Shown here in pieces: positions 56,418 to 64,000 of a DNA stretch of 64,000 bases. A model generated the notes under the pieces. The model ran no database searches. It was not told the origin of the DNA and saw only the letters and a list, made by a program, of their open reading frames with translations. Location: assembly GCA_002270565.1 (NCBI GenBank), contig NQMI01000059.1, positions 124,001-188,000 on the forward strand, given 5' to 3'. The stretch's first letter is position 1. The number at the start of each line of letters is the position of its first letter. Both the position numbers and the translations under genes were made by a program. The stretch is from Stenocarpella maydis (Eukaryota > Ascomycota > Sordariomycetes > Diaporthales > Diaporthaceae).

Positions 56418-59400
56418 CGGAAACAGGGAGGCCTCAGGGGAATCGAGCCGATCCAGGGTTGTAAAATGCACACCGGAATCTCCGATCCTTGGTGGCCTCG
56501 CCTTTCAAGGAAACGATGAGCAGGTTTGTCCCCCGCCAGACACGGCATTGCAGAAATACGGCCTGCCCGTGCTCAGTCGTCGTCGGAATCTTGATTGGTA
56601 TATGTTTCCTCGGGGATGTTGGATCCCGAAGCCCCAGAAACTCGTATCACACGCAAACAGGCGGCCGACGTGGTTTCCGCTTTGGGGCAGGGCGGCCGAG
56701 GGGCGCAGTTCCGGCGAGGAAACAAAAGATAACAAAAAAAAAACTGAGACAGACTCTGAAGCGGCCCTGTCTGCAAGGCATAATAACTCTTCCGCGTTCA
56801 ATCTCGACTCCCTGAGGCGCAATGCGTCTCTCCCGCCGTACATATCTTTATCTTGCGTTCTATGAAGCTATCGGGGAAGGGGGGGGGGCAGCGCTTCCTG
56901 ATTGAGGAGGACCCTGCGGCGGGGACTCGGGGTGAGATTTGAGTTTGAGGACAACAGTCTCCTTACCCTGATGTTCAAGGTGAGGGACACCCTACTCCCC
57001 CTTCCCCTGCCCAGCGCTCCGATTGTAACGTGCAAAAACCACATGCGATGATGGACAACGGTCGGGACGACTTTCGGAAGCTCGAGCCGGGGACCACCCG
57101 GGGTGGGTGTAATATCTATCATAGGGCCAAAAACCCTCGGCACGCCCAATGGGACCGACCCTGTCGAATGAAGGCATCCTCCGTCATGTCCAGAAAATGG
57201 AGCCAAGACCACGCGTGGAGAGCAACGTTTGTTAGTGTACCATAGTAGACGCCGTCAACGGCCCTCATAAAACCGGGCCAGCTTCCCCACACCTTAATTT
57301 ATGTATTTGTGTTCCCCCCCCCCCTTCTCCGCTACCACTGGAACCCACTGCCTAGACAGCGTGACAGCCAGTGTAATGAAGCTGCCCCAGGGAAACAAAC
57401 ACAGGTGCAGGAGAAACTGATCAACGCCGGCCCTTGGCGTCCTAAAGAAACGCATTGACACTGACGACCGGAATCAGCCGACAGGCGGGACCCGCGGATA
57501 TATTAGAAACACCGAGGGCAGAAAAGCGGGGAGGCCTTATTCCTGAGTCTTGGGGGTTTCTGTTTTTTATTTTTTAATGGAAGCTTCGGGCACGGCTGCG
57601 CCGCTAAGCGGCGAGGCTGCGCGTCCGGCGACGACACGGGCAGGTCATCTCTGACTAACCAGTGGGCGCCCAGTACCGCAGCACTACTGTCAGGCATTGC
57701 CCAAGGGCCAGGGGCCTCCGGGAGATGCTCGGAAGCATGGTCCAGCAGAGCGGGCATGAAAACATCGGCAAGGCAATACGGTAGCGAGCAGCCAAGGTCG
57801 GGCCGGAGGCTCGTTCGTGGCGAATCATTTTTTGCTGGGCAAAGACAGTGCTGACGATGAACAAAGAGTCCTACTGGCAGAACCTGTGTTTCGGATGTAG
57901 AGTTATGCTGCAGCCCACCTGCCCACCAGGGCGACGGTGCCTGACAGATATGCAGACGGCACACCGGCACTGAGGGACGTTGCATCCTGGGTAGAGGTAG
58001 CTCTACGGCGGGGGTGGACAGCCGTTGGCTCCGTTCCCAGGAGACCTGTCCCTTGTGTACTTCACGACGGCTTGTTTTAGAGAGCATGCTGTCCAAGATG
58101 AATATCGGGAGGTCTCCGCACAGTACATGTGGTGGGAAGAGGGACGGACGCTTACGGAGGATTCGACTATGTTGACCCTCACCTGAGACCTGCCCGAAAC
58201 CTCTTCACAAGGGGCGTCCCACAGAATGCAAGGAGTGATACACACATGTCTGTCTAGCGAAGAAGATTCTGACGGCGGCAACGAATGCCGGTGCAGGTGT
58301 GCACATGTTTGTGGCTGCGGCCACTCTCTGTTAACCTCGTCGGATTCCCGAGGCGGAGGGGTGGGGGGCTCACAAGGGTCATTGGCCCCAACGAGGACGC
58401 GTTTCTGTCACGGATGAGTGACAGCTGCGGGTCCTATCGGCAGGGCTAGGGGCTAGGGATGAGTGGCTTGGCTGGGCAAGTGTTGCCGTGCGCGGGGACG
58501 GCGATGCGGCTTATTACAGTTTCGGCGGGATGGGACTGGTTGGGACTTGTGATGCGATAGAGACGTGGTCCGAGGGGCCGGTAGAGACGTTATATAGCCA
58601 AGCGCTGCCGGGTCCCGCAGAGGCTGCAAAAGTGCATCTTGCTGCACGGGATAGATTGGAGCCTCTGTCATGATGATGCACACCACGAACTGGTGAGCCC
58701 TGCTCGTGGCACACGGCCGTGTGACTGTTGACTCGGACGTGCATGTGCATGATTCCCACGTTGTTAAGGTTTCGGGGACGGACGAGCACGTGGGAGAGAC
58801 TAAGAGCCGCCAGAGAGGGAGGTCGGGGGGAAGAGGATATTGTTGATTTCGTGCACGCGTGGGGGAGATACGAACACTCTCTGTGTGTCCTGTACCACCA
58901 CAGTCAGTCGAGCCCATCCCGGCCCACGATTACTCCGTACCCGTCGAGGCATTGGTGGAGGGTCTGGAATCGGGGCCTCTTGGGTGAATGGACATGGCAG
59001 CCGCCGAGTAGCCGGGACCTGACCAGTGCCTTTCTGTTGACAGCCCTCGGGGCGGCCTGGATGGGATCTGCAAGGGCAGATGGGCGGGATACCCGTAGGC
59101 ATGGGCTTCCCCCAATTGCGTGCCCTCGCTAATCTAGAGACGGCACTCAGTCAGCCATGGCATCCCCGGAGGTAGAGCACGTGGTATGTGTACGTATGTA
59201 TACTCCGTAGTGTAGACTCTAACTGACGTGGTGACCAAAAGGCGACAGACAGCGACAGACAGCGACAGTGCATACTGCATTCCTGCATTGCATGCGGGAC
59301 AGGCGGCGCCGAGCAATTTCGGTCAGTGCGGTGGTGTGTGCGCCTTGTCGGCGGCAAACTCAATAGCGCAGCCTGTTTGGTGAATATTGAAGCTTGACGG

Positions 59401-59614
59401 GGTCCGAGAGTGTTATTACAAGTGGGGGAGCTCCCGAGGTGACATTAGGGCGGGTGTGTGGGAGCCTGCATGGCATCATCGAGCACACGCGCAATCCCAC
59501 CAAGGGCTGATCACGACGCAGTGCCTGCAGCGGGATTGAGTCGTGCGTCAGGTGTGTTGTCAGGCTGGCAGGCGGGGTCGAGGTGGAGGCCAAGGTTGTA
59601 GTTGGACGGCGAGG

Positions 59615-59662
<48 letters not shown>
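59615..59662. repeat. (GAC)16 microsatellite
   Basis: Sixteen perfect GAC units (48 bp). They read as poly-Asp in one frame, but the surrounding frame has no gene support. Confidence 0.95.
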
Positions 59663-59663
<1 letters not shown>

Positions 59664-59780
59664 TGGTATTGAAACTCTGTCTAATTATCCAAGGCTGTAC
59701 AAGCCAAAGTCGGCAGAGTATAGTACTACACTACTCCGTAGTCTACCTAGGTATGTACATTGTATAGACTAGATGTCTCC

Positions 59781-59815
59781 CCAGCCAAGCCCAGCCCAGC
59801 CCAGCCCAGCCCAGC
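59781..59815. repeat. (CCCAG)n minisatellite
   Basis: About five to six CCCAG units in tandem. Confidence 0.85.
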
Positions 59816-60138
59816 GCCTCGGGGAGGAAGCTATGGCAAACGCAGCCGCGTGGTGGTTCTGCACTCGCACTCGCTTGCTGCCTCATGCCTCGTGACCATG
59901 CCCATGCTCATGCCCCGGCTCAACGCTCTCGCTCTCTTCTAGCTCGAGCTACACTTGACTCTTGTAAAAGTATACCTGCCATCAGGCTGGCATTGTACTA
60001 CGCTGTGTGTCCCTGGAATAATCTAGACAGTGTTCGAGGCAGGCTGGGCAGGCTGGGCAGGCTCTGGTCTCACCCAGGCTACTGCTGTCGCTGCGGCTTG
60101 CTGCTTACATAGTACGGGGTACACCTCACTAGACTACA

Positions 60139-60208
60139 CTAGTATACCTGGTCTAGTATACCTGGTCTAGTATACCTGGTCTAGTATACCTGGTCTAGTA
60201 TACCTGGT
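60139..60208. repeat. 14-bp tandem repeat, five copies
   Basis: Five perfect copies of CTAGTATACCTGGT in tandem. Each unit includes the palindromes CTAG and GTATAC. Confidence 0.95.
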
Positions 60209-62659
60209 CTAGTGGTGTGTTGTGGCGTACGGAGTATTGTAGATTACATACATGCACTACATGGAGATGCGGCATGCAGATGTTGAGCGGTAGCGTCCAA
60301 GGTTGTTTCTGTTTTTAGAAACAAGCAGCACCAAGAGTTGGTGCGCGCTGGGCTCCGCTTTTCTGACACCAGCCAATTTGATGTGAGGAGAGCTGCAGCA
60401 ACCAGGTGACGCTGCGTTCAACGGCCGAATTCCCACCTGCAATCCTACACGTAATCCCGCAAACACCGACTCGACTCGCTCCGTGCACTCGACATGGACA
60501 TCAGCCAGCCACTTGATGTCAATCGGCACGTCAACCGGCACGCCAACCAACCATGGCCGGGAACAGGACGCTTCAGTTCCACATCTGCCCATCACCCAAC
60601 CCACCAACCCACCAGCCCACATCAACCTCCTGCACAATCTTGGGGGGTCCTGCTGCCGGGCTGCATATCAGAGTACACTACATTAGAGCAAAGGACCAAC
60701 GACCCCCACCGGATCGCACTAGCACTAGGACGCCCTCCGCCATCCATCAGCCGCGGAACACACCGCCGTCATGCCTAGCCATGGACTCGTCGACTGGGTA
60801 TCAGACTCGCAACGCCTGGCTAGCGTCTGCACTGTACACTACACTGCATCCGTACTCGAACAAGCATCAGCTAATGTGTGAGGTCGGCTGGTGTCGAGTT
60901 GCACCAGGCCGTCGCCTTCTCACTCCAACGACACTGCGCTGTGCAGCCAGCACCTGTATTACCTACCTGGGTACCTCCCTGCCCTCTGGCCATGGCATCG
61001 AGGCCCATATACGGGCGCACACTCGCAGGGATGCGTGTGGTGCTTGCATCGGCGGGCGCTCTTGCATCCTGCTGCTGTGGACACCGACCGGACAAATCTT
61101 GACATCTTGACGGACACGATCTGCACGCACGTGGCTCCCTGTTCCTTCATCGGCGGCGGCTCCCACCATGCGGCTTATCGCTCCTCTGCGCCCTCCTGCC
61201 GCCCTGTGCAACAATGCGCACAATGCACTTGTTCGGGCAGGACCACAGCAAGTAATTACCCCCAAGCCCATGGAAGCCAGAGACTGCACTCGGCATGATG
61301 CATCGTTCCCCATCCAGACGATGCCAGCGCCTTGTCAGCTCACCCATGACAGCCGCCCGGGCCCGCGTCAACCTTAATGGTACACCTTGTCAACTTGTCT
61401 CATGGTTGCTGGTCTCTGTGACAAGCTCCTCCCCGAGATATCTCGTCCGTGGGGTCGTAATTGGCAACCAAGACGTAGCTCTCACCGTGCTACGTCGTCG
61501 TTGTGGCATCGAATTGGCTTGCCCCGGGTCGCAACCGGCACCATGTCGGATCAGCAGCCTGGTGTGAGGTGAGGGCACACGGCCTTACTCTGCCCTACCC
61601 TACTTTATACCAGCACAAGAGGCGGCAGAGACTGAAACCTCGCTGTGGCGACACATCTATATACAGCCTGGTGGTCGTGTGTGGCTGCTTTCGTGCGTGG
61701 CTCTGGTCTCAACAGGTAGTGGCTGTGGGATTTTCAGCTGGGCCCAGCCCGGGCTGTTGGGGTCGATCATGGACCCGAGATGCAGGTGGAGGGCAGCCAG
61801 TCATCCACCATGCGTGCCCGCTTCGAAGGAGCGAGGCACCGGCTCAGGTGTTGGCTGAAGGTCTGGTGCACCATCAACTAGGGACCACGCTCACACTCAC
61901 ACGCGGTACATGCCCTGCTTTTCTCTTTCTAGCTGGGGCGCGCGGCGCTGCCCGCAGCAGCGAAGTCAATCATCAGTTGTGACAACCTCGACTGCGACAC
62001 AGTAGGCGTGTTGATTTGCGGCCAGAGGGCCTTGCACTGGAGCTCGAGGCCACAGAGCTCCTGTGAGTGGTTGGTATTTGCAGCTTTTGGTTTCAAGTAC
62101 TTCTAGCTCCTTTCCAAATCATCCGGAGCCGCGTCGAAACATGACTATACTACATAGGTGGTGATGAGCAAGGAGCATGGACCCCCAGCTCATTCATGGG
62201 GATCCCCCGTTGGGTAACGAGAGCTGGGTCCCCAGTCCGAGCAGGGCCCTGGGGGGGGGGTTCGACATCGAAGAGCCCCCGCCCGAGGTCCCGCGTCTTC
62301 CGCCTGCGACAGCCTGCTGCCACTGCTACCGCCACCGCTTCCGCTTGCCACCGCTGTTGCTACGGCCGTTACTGCAGCACCGCTAGCTGGTGCCCGGTAC
62401 GCACATCGTACGGTGTTGAGGGGCAGCCGGATTGGTAGCTCTACGGTGGCCCGCGAACCCGAGGCGTGGCGCACGCGCCCTTGGCATCCTGGCCCTGGAG
62501 TTTGGACGAGTGTGGGCTTGGAGCCTTGGGCTCGTTGCCGAGAGGCCCGGCCAACCACACTCCGTGGAGCGAAAAGGCTAGTAAAGTAATCACATCAACA
62601 GCAGAGAATGGAGTTGGGCCGTGGCAAGCCTCGAGTGACGGAGAGCTTGCAGTAGGGCA

Positions 62660-62745
62660 GGACAGGGCTGGGCAGGACAGGGCTGGCCTGGCATGGTAGG
62701 GCAGGCTGGCAGGCTGGCAGGAAGGCAGGCAGGGCAGGGAGGAGA
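62660..62745. repeat. G/C-rich minisatellite-like tract
   Basis: Degenerate tandem units of GGGCAGGACAGGGCTG followed by GCAGGCTG units; no coding support. Confidence 0.7.
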
Positions 62746-63550
62746 GGGGTGTGAAGAGGGGAGGGGGACGGAGGCGACGAACCGAACCTTGGATGATACG
62801 TACACCACAGACGGACAGACAGGCACGAGGCACACAGCAGTGGACAACAGAATACACGGCAGCGGCAGCAGCAGAGCAGACCTCGTCTGAGGTCTCATTT
62901 TCTGTCCTCGCTCCCCCTCTCCCCCTCCCCTCTCTCGTGAATCCGCACTCAACACTGACACGCACACCCGCACACAGGTCTCTCTCACCTTCCCCAGCAG
63001 CCAGCCAGCCAGCCAGCCAGCCATCAGCATCCAGCATCCATCGTCCACGAGCAGGCAGATTGCTGCGTATATAGACGTCGACAACCGGCAAGGCTCCTGC
63101 CGATCTCCCTCCCATTCAAGCACCCGACCATTCCCAATTCAACCCAGCCCTCCCACTCGTGACAGGCAGCGGTGGTCCTAGCACCTTGCCCTTCCGGGTT
63201 TAAACCAGTGCAGAAAGACTGCAAGATTGCAAGCCGGCCAGCAACAGGCGACAACCAGACTCGCCAGAGCCCATCAGCTCATAATCTCTCATCTCTCTAC
63301 CCGGCTGGCACCAGCGTACCAGTGCACCACCGCCCATCGCGCCGCCGCCCCATCTGTGTGCATACGCCCTCATATAACCCTTTTCATCCTCCTGTCGCTG
63401 GTCACACTGGGCCTGCTCAGTTCAGTCCTGGTCCTGCCCCCGATGACACGGCTTTGATTTTTGGGTTGAGACCATCCACTTCCATATCCAGGCGGATGAA
63501 AACCCATTACCCATTACCCATCCCATCTACATCAGTACCCAGTACTCAGT

Positions 63551-63580
63551 ACCCAGACCCAGACCCAGACCCAGACCCGT
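63551..63580. repeat. (CCCAGA)n minisatellite
   Basis: Tandem CCCAGA units, about four to five copies, in C/T/A-rich leader-like DNA. Confidence 0.8.
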
Positions 63581-63833
63581 ATCCACATCCCACACCCAGG
63601 CCCTGCGCAATAAGGTTGTCTTCCCAAAAGCCGCGTCTCAACCGACCTGGTCACCACCCGCTCGCACCCACTGCTCGCACGCACCTTTACCTATCTATAT
63701 TTGAGGCCGCACACTACTCTCGACCTCCTCCCCTCCTTACTTGCGGACGTTGATGTGATTGGCACTTCCTGGACGTGAAGAGCCTTGCACAATCTCACAC
63801 GCCAGAGCACAATCATTCATTCCCCCCCCCCCC

Positions 63834-63877
63834 NNNNNNNNNNNNNNNNNNNNNNNNNNNNNNNNNNNNNNNNNNNN
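63834..63877. other. Assembly gap (44 N)
   Basis: Forty-four N bases following a poly-C run. Confidence 0.97.
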
Positions 63878-64000
63878 CACCTACCCCCCCGAGGCCTTCT
63901 TTTCTTTTCACTTTTCTCCATCCTTCCCTCGTCACCATTATTACTCTTCCTTGACTTTCCCACATCATCGCTTCGGTTCAACACGATCCCTACCCTCTCC
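63878..64000 (+). promoter_or_regulatory. Probable 5' leader of a gene beyond the right edge
   Basis: Strongly C/T-rich with TTCTTTTC, CTCCATCC and CACATCATC runs and no ATG frame of length. This composition is typical just upstream of start codons in filamentous ascomycetes (compare the leaders before rho2 and ILV2). The gene itself is not in the window. Confidence 0.4.

Larger units (their letters stand above)
55751..63833. other. Gene-poor right part, about 8 kb
   Basis: No frame here has a recognisable domain or convincing start. The longest (57503-58096 minus, 197 codons) has irregular composition and no support. The region is rich in simple repeats (listed) and in TACTCCGTA motifs. From about 62.9 kb it turns C/T/A-rich with CCAGCC and CACACC runs, as in long 5' leaders, so a gene probably starts beyond the right edge. 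Confidence 0.5.

Noticed and set aside
57503..58096. 197-codon minus-strand frame
   Set aside because: No domain, uneven composition and no leader or splice support.
59543..59767. Poly-Asp ORF
   Set aside because: Created by the GAC microsatellite.

Overview
The window is nuclear DNA of a filamentous ascomycete (Pezizomycotina, probably a Sordariomycete). It has short GT-AG introns with CTAAC/CTGAC-type branch sites, and the gene set is typical of the group: NST1, Rho2, mitochondrial mL40, DUF3659 proteins and ILV2 with Gcn4/CPC1 sites. It is a draft assembly, with N gaps at 48816-48820 and 63834-63877 beside poly-C runs.

Region 1-4640 is a sharply AT-rich block that looks ruined by C-to-T mutation (RIP). 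Read through its in-frame TAA/TAG/TGA codons and spliced at plausible introns, it resolves into four decayed genes: a minus-strand CxxC protein running off the left edge, a plus-strand histone H3/CENP-A-like gene, a six-exon minus-strand gene of unknown family, and a second plus-strand H3/CENP-A-like gene. Several of their introns share a doubled ATCCTAATC motif. This is the most unusual part of the window. At 4500-5400 follow a palindrome cluster and a diverged direct repeat.

Region 5298-13471 is one very large NLR-like gene (TIR/SEFIR-like N-terminus, NACHT, long ankyrin array, Cys-rich C-terminus). Region 14-24 kb has a secreted/membrane protein, NST1 with a one-base frameshift in a homopolymer, and a beta-propeller pseudogene.

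Region 27-39 kb is a housekeeping block: rho2 (with a 6-nt microexon), mL40, a disordered hypothetical protein and two paralogous DUF3659 (LEA-like) genes. Region 43-49 kb carries two paralogous small Gln-rich proteins whose stop codon lies in a 4-nt terminal coding exon, with a membrane-anchored protein between them.

Region 53.4-55.8 kb is ILV2 (acetolactate synthase), with two perfect TGASTCA sites upstream. From 55.8 kb to the right end I see no convincing gene, only microsatellites, minisatellites and what looks like the promoter/5' leader of a gene beyond the edge. The housekeeping genes are not an obvious pathway cluster; the accessory features (RIP block, NLR) lie at the left side.
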